In this document: positions 53,816 through 63,419 of the stretch, piece by piece | How the letters are laid out: the number at the start of each line of letters is the position of its first letter | Numbering within the stretch: the first letter of the stretch is position 1 | Source: Ariolimax columbianus | Lineage: Eukaryota > Mollusca > Gastropoda > Stylommatophora > Arionidae | NCBI GenBank assembly: GCA_036924085.1 | Contig: JAVGWX010000003.1 | Coordinates: forward strand, 127,578,974-127,642,973 | Direction: 5' to 3' | Length of the DNA: 64,000 nt | Notes under the pieces: model-generated | Told to the model about the DNA's origin: nothing | The model's database searches: none | What the model saw: the letters and a program-made list of their open reading frames with translations, nothing else | Program-made: the position numbers and the translations under genes

Positions 53816-55650
53816 TGCACCCAGTCATAGCTAGAGATGATGCTGCACCCAGTCAGAGCTAGAGATGATGCTGCACCCAGTCAGAGCTAGAGATGATGCT
53901 GCACCCAGTCAGAGCTAGAGATGATGCTGCACCCAGTCAGAGCTAGAGATGATGCTGCACCCAGTCAGAGCTAGAGATGATGCTGCACCCAGTCAGAGCT
54001 AGAGATGATGCTGCACCCACTCAGAGCTAGAGATGATGCTGCACCCAGTCAGAGCTAGAGATGATGCTGCACCCAGTCAGAGCTAGAGATGATGCTGCAC
54101 CCAGTCAGAGCTAGAGATGATGCTGCACCCAGTCAGAGCTAGAGATGATGCTGCACCCAGTCAGAGCTAGAGATGATGCTGCACCCAGTCAGAGCTAGAG
54201 ATGATGCTGCACCCAGTCAGAGCTAGAGATGATGCTGCACCCAGTCAGAGCTAGAGATGATGCTGCACGAAGTCAGAGCTAGAGATGATGCTGCACCCAG
54301 TCAGAGCTAGAGATGATGCTGCACCCAGTCAGAGCTAGAGATGATGCTGCACCCAGTCAGTGCTAGAGATGATGCTGCACCCAGTCAGAGCTAGAGATGA
54401 TGCTGCACCCAGTCAGAGCTAGAGATGATGCTGCACCCAGTCAGAGCTAGAGATGATGCTGCACCCAGTCAGAGCTAGAGATGATGCTGCACCGAGTCAG
54501 AGCTAGAGATGATGCTGCACCCAGTCAGAGCTAGAGATGATGCTGCACCCAGTCAGAGCTAGAGATGATGCTGCACCCAGTCAGAGCTAGAGATGATGCT
54601 GCACGAAGTCAGAGCTAGAGATGATGCTGCACCCAGTCAGAGCTAGAGATGATGCTGCACCCAGTCAGAGCTAGAGATGATGCTGCACCCAGTCAGTGCT
54701 AGAGATGATGCTGCACCCAGTCAGAGCTAGAGATGATGCTGCACCCAGTCAGAGCTAGAGATGATGCTGCACCCAGTCAGAGCTAGAGATGATGCTGCAC
54801 CCAGTCAGAGCTAGAGATGATGCTGCACCCAGTCAGAGCTAGAGATGATGCTGCACCCAGTCAGAGCTAGAGATGATGCTGCACCCAGTCAGAGCTAGAG
54901 ATGATGCTGCACCCAGTCAGAGCTAGAGATGATGCTGCACCCAGTCAGAGCTAGAGATGATGCTGCACCCAGTCAGAGCTAGAGATGATGTTGCACCCAG
55001 TCAGAGCTAGAGATGATGCTGCACCCAGTCAGAGCTAGAGATGATGCTGCACCCAGTCAGAGCTAGAGATGATGCTGCACCCAGTCAGAGCTAGAGATGA
55101 TGCTGCACCCAGTCAGAGCTAGAGATGATGCTGCACCCAGTCAGAGCTAGAGATGATGCTGCACCCAGTCAGAGCTAGAGATGATGCTGCACCCAGTCAG
55201 AGCTAGAGATGATGCTGCACCCAGTCAGAGCTAGAGATGATGCTGCACCCAGTCAGAGCTAGAGATGATGCTGCACCCAGTCAGAGCTAGAGATGATGCT
55301 GCACCCAGTCAGAGCTAGAGATGATGCTGCACCCAGTCAGAGCTAGAGATGATGCTGCACCCAGTCAGAGCTAGAGATGATGCTGCACCCAGTCAGAGCT
55401 AGAGATGATGCTGCACCCAGTCAGAGCTAGAGATGATGCTGCACCCAGTCAGAGCTAGAGATGATGCTGCACCCAGTCAGAGCTAGAGATGATGCTGCAC
55501 CCAGTCAGAGCTAGAGATGATGCTGCACCCAGTCAGAGCTAGAGATGATGCTGCACCCAGTCAGAGCTAGAGATGATGCTGCAATTGTCACCCAGTCAGA
55601 GCTAGAGAGGATGATGCACCCAGTCAGAGCTAGAGAGGATGCTGTAATTG
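53771..55650. repeat. 28-bp satellite derived from an RT catalytic motif, 63+ copies
   Basis: Unit GATGATGCTGCACCCAGTCA plus GAGCTAGA. Units start at 53808 and 55572 with exactly 63 periods between, so no indels. The left-edge unit (53771-53807) is 37 bp and still reads ADDAAVVTPSQS in frame with the LINE RT; the array unit lacks nine bases (GTTGTTACA) between two CA dinucleotides. The right edge (55572 onward) again has a longer unit reading DDAAIVTQSELE, then two diverged units. Tag variants CACGA (54266, 54602) and TCAGTGCTAG (54361, 54697) are both 336 bp apart, marking a 12-unit duplication. Confidence 0.97.
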
Positions 55651-55962
55651 TCAATAAACAAACATATCCAGCAGACGACGTGGCGACAGCAGTGACGAAG
55701 CGGTCTATAGTTCTCAGTCTAATAACCCCTCGACTACCCAAGAATTGAGGAAAAAGTCGTGTAACAGACAGATCGACAGACAGGCTGACAGACAGTTTTC
55801 AATTTCCTGTTCGTTATTTAATGCTGTTTAATCGTTTTATTCTCCATTTACAACAGTGCTTATTGCTGTTTCATCTATGTACATGTGAGTTCATTCTGTG
55901 GCTATGGCTGTGGCTTGAATAAATTAAAATGCTTTATATGTTCACTATTGATCTATTTCGAA
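55651..55962. other. No gene recognised
   Basis: Contains a short CAGACAGATCGACAGACAGG-type stretch at 55767-55795. No coding motif is recognised. Confidence 0.4.
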
Positions 55963-56173
55963 TCGCTGAACATCTGCTGCAAAACTGCCCGACATACGAG
56001 GATCAGAGATAGCACATGTGGCCATCACCAGTGGCAACACTAGACAAGCTATATGGCAGTGTCGACAGCCTCAGGATGACCGCTGCTTTTTTCGAAAAAA
56101 TACAGGTTGACGTCTGACAGCGTACGAAGAAGAAGAAGAAGAAGAAGAAGAAGAAGAAGAAGAAGAAGAAGAA
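55963..56173 (+). pseudogene. LINE family B copy 3: 3' end with (GAA)n tail
   Basis: Plus-strand fragment reading AEHLLQNCPTYEDQR, a stop, HMWPSPVATLDKLYGS and SLRMTAAFFEKIQVDV, nearly the same as copy 2 at the protein level. The tail is (GAA)n at 56126-56173. It is strongly 5'-truncated (about 160 bp plus tail). No clear target-site duplication was found. Confidence 0.85.
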
Positions 56174-56289
56174 TCTTTTTTCCGTTGCTTATGATATATT
56201 GTTTGTAAGCTCTGGTTTAAAAAATAATTTCTTCCATAGTGAAAGTGTGCTGATTGTCATTAGGGACTCTCTCTTTTTCTGTGTGAGGT

Positions 56290-56734
56290 CTGGCACAAAG
56301 GAGGGCTGGTTCTTATGCGTTTTTGCCAATTTTGTCTATTTCCTTTGTCTTGTATTCATTTCATGACTTTGGAGCCGTATGCATTTGTCAGCCTTTTATA
56401 GAACTCTTCTGTCAGTCATCGGTTATATCTGTATCACTTTCCTCATTTCTTGTATATCTGGATTCAGAAGATGTTGCCCAGGCTGGCATTCCGTATTCGA
56501 GTTGATTTGCCATTTCATGTGTCTAACACTATCAATAGCTGATTGTGTGTACCTCATGTAGTTCTTGCTAATTTGTCCCTTACAGTCATCCGCTGTTTAG
56601 TTTTTTGTCTTCACTTACCAACTGAAACTAATTGGACACGATCTACTAGAAGAAAAGAACCAGATATACTAGAAATGCTACTGGACAGCAGACTAACGTG
56701 GAACAAATATAACATAACGGTGAAATATAAATGA
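56290..56734. pseudogene. Possible LINE relic with internal inversion
   Basis: Minus strand 56290-56510 reads QLEYGMPAWATSSE followed by a weaker RLTNAYGSKVMK region, like the post-RT segment of RNase H-type LINEs (compare VRPVIEYGIAAW in LINE B). Plus strand 56600-56734 reads EPDILEMLLDSRLTWNKYN, like the Y-L-G-x-x-L-D-x-x-L-T-W segment that precedes it in the element. The two are inverted relative to each other. Motif matches are short, so this is tentative. Confidence 0.4.
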
Positions 56735-57200
56735 ATGTAATATAATACAATATGAATGAGTCGTTTCAGTTACATGTACAGCACAGGTCCCCATTCGATA
56801 CACATCAAGTCATAGTGTTAATCTTCCCGTGTATATTTATGTTCATTATGTTCATGTTTTTGAAGGATTGGGTTGCCTTGTAGGTTACAGTGTTAGATTT
56901 ATTTTATCCCCTTTCATGGCCTGGTACGACGAAAACAAATATATCGTGAATTTCTTTTTAAAATCAACCATTATTTCTTATATGAGAAAAGTTTATCACC
57001 CTGCGCAACCCTGCACAGGATAGAAAGATGTTACAAACGTAATGACTTTTATTCTTTCGTGAAAGAACTGGGGTGGCATGAAATTGGCACAAGATGAAAA
57101 ATGATGACACAAAGTATTTGTGGACTTGATAATGATCAATTAGAAAGAGAAACAATATACTGTCAGCGATGATTTTCATGTTTATCCAATAAAGTGGACA
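56735..57200. other. No gene recognised
   Basis: AT-rich spacer without recognised motif. Confidence 0.4.
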
Positions 57201-57203
57201 ATT

Positions 57204-57563
57204 GGCTTGGCTTCGTTCGTTCTCAATCTCCCGCTACCAAACCCTGATATGGGCCTAAATAGCAGAATGTAGTATAGAGAACGGAATGCGTTGTGTCGTA
57301 GTTTACAGTTTGACTGCGATATTTGCACCTTTCGGTCAAACACATCCGAATTCAGCAAGCATTTTTTAAGTACCGGGTTAGCATTCCCTCTTCGATCCCT
57401 ACTCCTTAGTCAGTCTGCTCTGTTGCAACCTGTTATCCAGGATCACGGCTAGGAGGTGTAGAAGGGTCTTGGCAGCTCTGTTTCGCTGGCCCTGACGCTA
57501 GCAGTCAGCTATGGGTCGCTGACCGCTGCAGCTCATGCGCTTCTCAGCATCTTGATCTCATCT
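57204..57563 (-). mobile_element. SINE-like element S1, full-length copy
   Basis: Collinear over about 350 bp with the copy at 8324-8687 (for example TTCTCAATCTCCCGCTACC, GTACCGGGTTAGCATTCCC, GCTGGCCCTGACGCTAGCAG). The flanks carry an imperfect 13-bp direct repeat, AAAGTGGACAATT (57191-57203) and AAAGTAGACATTT (57564-57576), which may be a diverged target-site duplication. It lacks the long GAA tail of the 8.3-kb copy. Confidence 0.85.
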
Positions 57564-57576
57564 AAAGTAGACATTT

Positions 57577-58149
57577 TATGCCTTAGATTTAAAAAAACAA
57601 ACTTATCGTATAATCTGTGTTTTGTACAGTAAGTAAACTCACATTTAATCGATTACTTCTCTCTAGTTAGACCGTGTCTTCGTTACGACACAATGTACAT
57701 AATATATAATATTGTAAGTAATTATCTTTATTTTCTTTTTGTCCAAACTTTATTATCCATTTTGACAAGATAAAATAGGGCCACAGAAAACAGTCACTAT
57801 TTTGAAATGTCGAGGATGCGTTCGGTGCATTTCTTTTGCACTCTAATTTGGCTATTGTTAATATCCTTGGAGGTTATCTACTTCTTGCGGTTTACTAGTA
57901 CCGGGATGAAAGGTACATATATTGTAATCTCTAGTCGTTTGTAGTTCTGTTGACATTTAGCCTACCCAGAAAAATAGGACCTGCAGCCTGTCTTTGGCAG
58001 TACTGGTAATTGTAATGGTTTCATTGCTGAGGTCTGGATACAGCGCATTTATCCCAATCACCACGTATAGATGCGCCAACCATATTCACTTGGAGGTACG
58101 CCAACCACCACCACTTAAGATTCGCCTACAACCTTCACTTAAAGATACG
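57577..58149. other. No gene recognised
   Basis: No supported gene. The end of this stretch (from about 58085) already shows weak matches to the array that follows (cacttggaggtacgcc). Confidence 0.4.
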
Positions 58150-58522
58150 CCCAGTAACACCACTTGGAGGTATACCCACAACAAGCCTTTGTGGTATACC
58201 CACAACAACCATTGGTGGTATACCCACAACAACCCTTGGTGGTATACCCACAACAACCCTTGGTGGTATATCCACAACAACCCTTGGTGGTATATCCACA
58301 ACAACCCTTGGTTGTATACCCACAACAACCCTTGGAGGTATACCCACAACAACCCTTGGTGGTATACCCACAACAACCCTTGGTGGTATACCCACGACAG
58401 CCCTTGGTGGTATACCCAGGACAACCCTTGGTGGTATACCCACAACAACCCTTGGTGGTATACCCACAACAACCCTTGGTGGTATACCCACAACAACCCT
58501 TGGAGATATACCCACCATCGCC
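58150..58522. repeat. 24-bp minisatellite
   Basis: About 16 copies of a 24-bp unit GGTATACCCACAACAACCCT plus TGGT. Both strands stay open for long stretches (plus 57994-58563 and 58164-58535; minus 58086-58820, 58135-58887 and 58139-58687, up to 250 codons). The composition is purely repeat-driven, so I do not call a protein. Confidence 0.95.
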
Positions 58523-58712
58523 ATTTTGGAGATAAGTCCACCATCGATAATACTTGGAGATAAGTCCACCATCGATAATACTTGGAGATAAGTCCACCAT
58601 CGATGATAATACTTGGAGATAAGTCCACCATCGATAATACTTGGAGATAAGTCCACCATCGATAATACTTGGAGATAAGTCCACCATCGATAATACTTGG
58701 AGATATGTCCAC
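58523..58712. repeat. 28-bp minisatellite related to the 24-bp array
   Basis: About seven copies of a 28-bp unit CTTGGAGATAAGTCCACCAT plus CGATAATA. The junction unit (GGAGATATACCCACCATCGC) is intermediate, so one unit type seems to have evolved from the other. One unit carries an extra GAT. Confidence 0.93.
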
Positions 58713-59770
58713 CATCATCATACGGAGAAATGCCCAGACCGGAAAAGGAAAGGCAGTAACGAAATAAAAACCTGTCATCCCATTTATTTGTCTTGGAAAA
58801 GATCTGAAGTTGAGAAACAAAAGCAGTCATGTGACCAGACAACCATCTTTTTTGGACATACAGCAGAAATAATACTACTGAAATCAAGGACTATATAGCC
58901 CCCCCCCCCCCCCCCCCTAGAAACCTGAGAAAAGACGCATAGAAAATTGGTGCCAAAAAGAATGGTGAAGGTTGGATAGAGATCAAAGAAGAACCTGCAC
59001 CAGGACATAATTTGCCATATAATACGTGGAGATCTCTGACCAGGTTAAGAATAGGTATGTCCAGTTGTGAGCCTTACCTGAAAAAGGGGAGATTTTAAGA
59101 CAATGAATAGTGCCGATGTGGGGCCGTCCGGAACATCTGATTATATGTCCTAGGATACAAGAATCCTGTGTAATGCAGGACTTGATGGTGGCAAATGAAA
59201 GAGCACCGACAGTGGCTGGTTTTTGGGCTAAGATTATGTGAGGTTGCCGGACACGGAAAGTAAATTAGTATAGTCTTACCTTTCTGACTCGAGTTATGTC
59301 GGGTACCAATTTTTGCATCTGTATGAAACAGAGCGTGTTTTGCCGTAATCCTGTTATTTATATGTACACTAACACAACAGAAACACACTTGATGTCCACA
59401 ATTCAACGTAAATTGTAATTAGATTATAAAATATGAATTAGGATCAGTTACTCATCATGCTGAACCGTCGACGAACTGGGATATTAATGCTATCGTATCT
59501 AGCCTTTCATGACAAGCTCTCGCCAAGGGAATTGCATTGATCGAGCCAACTAAACAATATTCTGGCAATTATGCGGTCTTTGTTCCATTATAAAACCCGA
59601 ATTATGAGAGTAATATGCAGAGCCAAGAAGAAATTATTCAGTTTTATTTGAAAGTTTCAACAAAGGATGACTTATTTGATGTATCATGCATGTGTGCCTA
59701 CGATTACCTGACCCAATGTCTATTATGTACATCCAATATTCGATGTCATAGGAAACTGCTTGAATGTGAC
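58713..59770. other. No gene recognised; C tract
   Basis: A C run of about 20 lies at 58899-58918. The 103-codon minus frame 59095-59406 shows no known domain. Confidence 0.4.
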
Positions 59771-59774
59771 CATA

Positions 59775-60475
59775 TGTGATGAGTAGAATGTTTGAAAGAC
59801 GTCATTTGATTGTGACTTTAATGGATGAGTAGATTGATTGAAAGGCGTTATTTGATTGTGACTTTAATGGATGAATACAATTTTTGAAAGATGCAATTTG
59901 ATTGTGACTTTAATGGATGAGTAGAATATTTGAAAGACGTCATTTCATTGTGGCTTTAATGGATGAATACAATTTTTGAAAGATGCAATTTGATTGGGAC
60001 TTTAATAGATGAGTACAACGTTTGAAAGACGTCATTTGATTGTGACTTTAATGAATGAGTAGAATATTTGAAAGACGTCATTTCATTGTGGCTTTAATGG
60101 ATGAATACAATTTTTGAAAGATGCAATTTGATTGTGACTTTAATGGATGAGTAGAACGTTTGAAAGACGTCATTTGATTGTGACTTTAATGGATGAATAC
60201 AATTTTTGAAAGATGCAATTTGATTGTGACTTTAATAGATAAGTAGAACGTTTGAAAGACGTCATTTGATTGTGACTTTAATGAATGAGTAGAATATTTG
60301 AAAGACGTCATTTCATTGTGGCTTTAATGGATGAATACAATTTTTGAAAGATGCAATTTGATTGTGACTTTAATGGATGAGTAGATTGTTTGAAAGGCGT
60401 CATTTGATTGTAACTTTAATGGATTAGTACAATATGTAAAAGATGTCATTTTATTGTGACCTTGTTTGTTTAGTA
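59775..60475. repeat. 46-bp minisatellite
   Basis: About 15 copies of a 46-bp unit with TTGAAAGACGTCATTTGATT and GTGACTTTAATGGATGA. Units of GACGTCATTT type and GATGCAATTT type are interspersed in a recurring order, forming longer blocks (for example 59925-60020 resembles 60060-60140 and 60290-60370). GACGTCA resembles half of a CRE element, which I take as coincidence. Confidence 0.93.
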
Positions 60476-60763
60476 GAATATTTGCAGGACCTCAATAATC
60501 TTTTTAACGTTTTTTCGCTCCCCTGCAGCTGACAACCTTGACAAAAAGTCAGCATCCACTCACTTTCAGTGTAGTGTTAATGATAATGATTTTTCATGAT
60601 AAAGTTCGGTGCATATCTTTCTCTTATCGTCTTCTATGACATTCTTTGAAGATCACATAAATTCTATTATGTACACGCCATCTACCATTCGGGTATTTTA
60701 AAACCATACCTAGCGTGCATCGTTAATGAAATACATTACAAGGCAAGTAATGCAAGTGTTAGC

Positions 60764-60999
60764 GGGGACGGCGTGGCCTAGTGGTTAAGTGGCATGGCTC
60801 ACAACCAGAAGGTGCTGGGTTCGATCCCCATCACAGCACCGGCTGTTACCCCGGGGAAGCAAACCCTTAGAAAATGCAGGAGGAAGCAGACACTTACATA
60901 AAATGCATGCTGAAGTCGGATGCACTGGGCCGACAGGCGCAAAATAAAAACCACAATGTAACGCACACACGCCTTGGGGAATAGATAAATAGGGCGAAC

Positions 61000-61030
<31 letters not shown>
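60764..61030 (+). mobile_element. tRNA-headed SINE with poly(A) and target-site duplication
   Basis: Complete 267-bp plus-strand SINE. The head has an A-box TGGCCTAGTGGTTAAG (60774-60789) and a B-box GGGTTCGATCCCC (60818-60830); then a body with TGCTGAAGTCGGATGCACTG, which is the core shared with family S1, and a poly(A) tail of about 30 at 61001-61030. The 15-bp target-site duplication AATGCAAGTGTTAGC is perfect at 60749-60763 and 61031-61045. The intact tail, promoter and duplication point to a young insertion. Confidence 0.95.
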
Positions 61031-61034
<4 letters not shown>

Positions 61035-61045
61035 CAAGTGTTAGC

Positions 61046-61407
61046 ATCTAGAGAAACATGTTATTATAGCTGACCCTATTTGTCTCTTTGAGGATTATGT
61101 GCGTGACTGAGACAAACTAGGCTGATACATTAGTAGAGAGAAAGAAGATGAACTTCCGACCCAGAAAACAGTAATTCTAAGTTCAAACGTCCAGCAGCCT
61201 AACAAGGTGAGGTAAATAGTGATGTTTCGAATAGCAGGATGTTAGCAATAGATACATCGGTAGGACACGAGGGAACTGCGCGAAGTAGCCAACTTCGATA
61301 CTATAATTCACCTTACAGCCGAGACTGTCAGTTTTCAAGGGACAGAGATTTTCTTCTCAACAAAAAACAGATTTTCATAACAGCTTCTTCAAGCAGCATC
61401 TACGCAG
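61046..61407. other. No gene recognised
   Basis: Spacer between two SINEs; nothing identified. Confidence 0.4.
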
Positions 61408-61682
61408 ATTAAAAAGTAAAGTAAAGTATCCCATAGCATTACTGCCGTAGGGGTGTGAGGTGTTAGCAATCTCACATTTCAAAGGCTCGGCTGTATGAGG
61501 GCGGTAGCCATCTCCTCTCCCTCGCCGCTTTTACTTCTCGGACTGAACGGTACCCATTTAAGGCTGGGTCGGCCGGGGAGCCATTGCGGTCTGAAAAAAA
61601 CATTACCGCCTCAACTGGGGAATGAACCCAGGACCACTCAGATGCGAAGCCAGTGCGCTAACCACTGCGCTACGCGGATTAA
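61408..61682 (-). mobile_element. tRNA-headed SINE
   Basis: Minus-strand head with GTAGCGCAGTGGTTAGCGC (A-box) and CCTGGGTTCATTCCCC (B-box), seen on the plus strand at 61615-61675. The body includes GGTACCCATTTAAGGCTGGG on the plus strand, shared with the element at 63420-63625. The 3' tail seems to be a short pentanucleotide run (TAAAG on plus, 61413-61427). The flanks TACGCAGATTAA (61401-61412) and TACGCGGATTAA (61671-61682) differ at one base, but the right one overlaps the head, so duplication is uncertain. Confidence 0.75.
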
Positions 61683-61894
61683 TCTAGTTATTAATCCCTA
61701 ACCAAACGACGAAGCGTCCCAGATCGCGTCTAAAAGTAAGACAGATCCAAAGGTGTTAAAGTACGTCCAGTAGGATCACTTACACCTGTAAGTCCCACAC
61801 GCGGTGGTTGATAGAATAAGGAACGCCTTGTGTTAGACGAGATACTAGAATTCTTTTACACAAGCGTTCAACATAAATATTTTTTAGAGAGAAG

Positions 61895-62412
61895 AGTTGA
61901 CCATTCTTATCAAACATCAAGAGTTGAGGCGCATCGTAGTAGTGTCTACTGATATCAAAAGTCAATCGTTTAGAAGAAGTACCCCCAAGAATCAAGCGTT
62001 CAACAGAAATATTTATCAGCGAGAAGAGTTGACTATTCTTACCAAGTATCAAGAGTTGATTATTCTTACCAAGTATCAAGAGGTAGCTATTCTTACCAAG
62101 TATCAAGTGTTGACTATTCTTACCAAGTATCAAGTGTTGACTATTCTTACCAAGTATCAAGAGTTGACTATTCTTACCAAGTATCAAGAGTTGATTATTC
62201 TTACCAAGTATCCAGAGTTGATTATTCTTACCAAGTATCCAGAGTTAACTATTCTTACCAAGTATCAAGAGTTGACTATTCTCACCAAGTATCAAGAGTT
62301 TACTATTCTTACCAAGTATCAAGAGTTGACTATTCTTACCAAGTATCAAGAGTTGACTATTCTTACCATATATCAAGAGTTGACTATTCTTACCATGTAT
62401 CAAGAGTTGAGG
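61895..62412. repeat. 27-bp minisatellite
   Basis: About 14 well-kept copies (62024-62412) of TTGACTATTCTTACCAAGTA plus TCAAGAG, and one older unit at 61895-61925 separated by unrelated sequence. The period of nine codons keeps plus frame 61897-62520 open (LTILTKYQE repeats); minus frames are likewise open. No evidence of a real protein. Confidence 0.93.
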
Positions 62413-62809
62413 AACAACGTTATAGTTAATATTGTTCAGCACTTTTATAAAAAGAAGATAGAAGCAGGTTATATGAAGAATAGAAAACTTATGATAAAGA
62501 GAGATTTACTGGCTTGGTAAAATACAAATCATCCACCTGAGTAAATACTACAACAGTTTTGTTATAGAACATACACTCAAACGTAAATCACTATAAAAGT
62601 GAAGAAGTGATATACAGAGGCCCTTACATAAGTGTGTGTGTCAGGAGGAGGTGTTTAATTTTTTTTGAAGTAAATAAAGTTTACTATACATGTACGCATT
62701 AGAGTGACTTGAATTTTCCTGTGTTTTAGTTTAGTTTAGTCAATTTACCGAAAAGGTTGTCGTGTGAGATAATTCTTTAACGCATAAACAATTTTAGTAT
62801 CAAGGATTT
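62413..62809. other. No gene recognised
   Basis: AT-rich spacer; a short tagtttagtttagt run at 62727-62740. Confidence 0.4.
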
Positions 62810-63045
62810 GGATTGGGAGGAAGACTAACGTCTGGTCAGACAAAATATACTGATCAGACATGTTAGTCAGGATCATTCAGAAGATAATAGCCAATCAACG
62901 TGATCCCTGTAGTAGTGAGTGATACGCAGATGAAGCCAAGCATAGCACAACTGTCTGGAGGACCCCGGTTCAGCTTCATCAGCACTCTCGGATGGGAGGA
63001 AAGCTACTGCAACCCACCACTTAACGTCCTTTTCAGGTGCTCCCC
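62810..63045 (+). repeat. Dispersed repeat D, copy 3
   Basis: Collinear with 50393-50700 and 42838-43022: GGAGGAAGACTAACGTCTGG, TATACTGATCAGACATG, CAACGTGATCCCTGTAGTAG, AAGCATAGCACAACTGTCTG, TTCATCAGCACTCTCGG and CCACTTAACGTCCTTTTCAG. No promoter head or coding motif is seen, so its class is unknown. Confidence 0.8.
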
Positions 63046-63419
63046 CAGTCCGTCATAGTTCCACTGGGTCCCAAATGGAGGTCCGACCCCATAGCTTCAA
63101 CCCACATACCATAGGAGAAAGCAAACTCTTGTTTAAACAGGAGAAAGTGGCAAACAGAGAGACACGCAACAAAGGGACCTTGTCTGTTATGATCGAGGCA
63201 CTAACCGACCTAGAGAGGCACACAAACATGCCAGATAAGGGAAACGGTTATCAGTCGGTATTTGGCGTGTTGAATAATGTCACAGGTTATCCGTGAAACG
63301 TTTGACAATAACAGCGAATAAACAATAGTGACACACACAACGATGATGGGTCGAGAAAGTGATATGTTGGGTGGAGAGAGATCAATACATGTAGTCTGAA
63401 ATAAATGTAAAAATATAGT
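63046..63419. other. No gene recognised
   Basis: The plus frame 63075-63296 (73 codons) has no known motif. Confidence 0.35.

Noticed and set aside
56379..56561. Short plus-strand frames with hydrophobic stretches as membrane proteins
   Set aside because: They overlap a probable minus-strand LINE relic and have no independent support.
59775..60475. Cluster of CRE-like GACGTCA sites as an enhancer
   Set aside because: The sites exist only because the 46-bp unit is repeated, and the core differs from the full TGACGTCA.
60774..60830. Functional tRNA gene
   Set aside because: The head is followed by a SINE body and poly(A) and is bounded by target-site duplications; the tRNA fold is degenerate.
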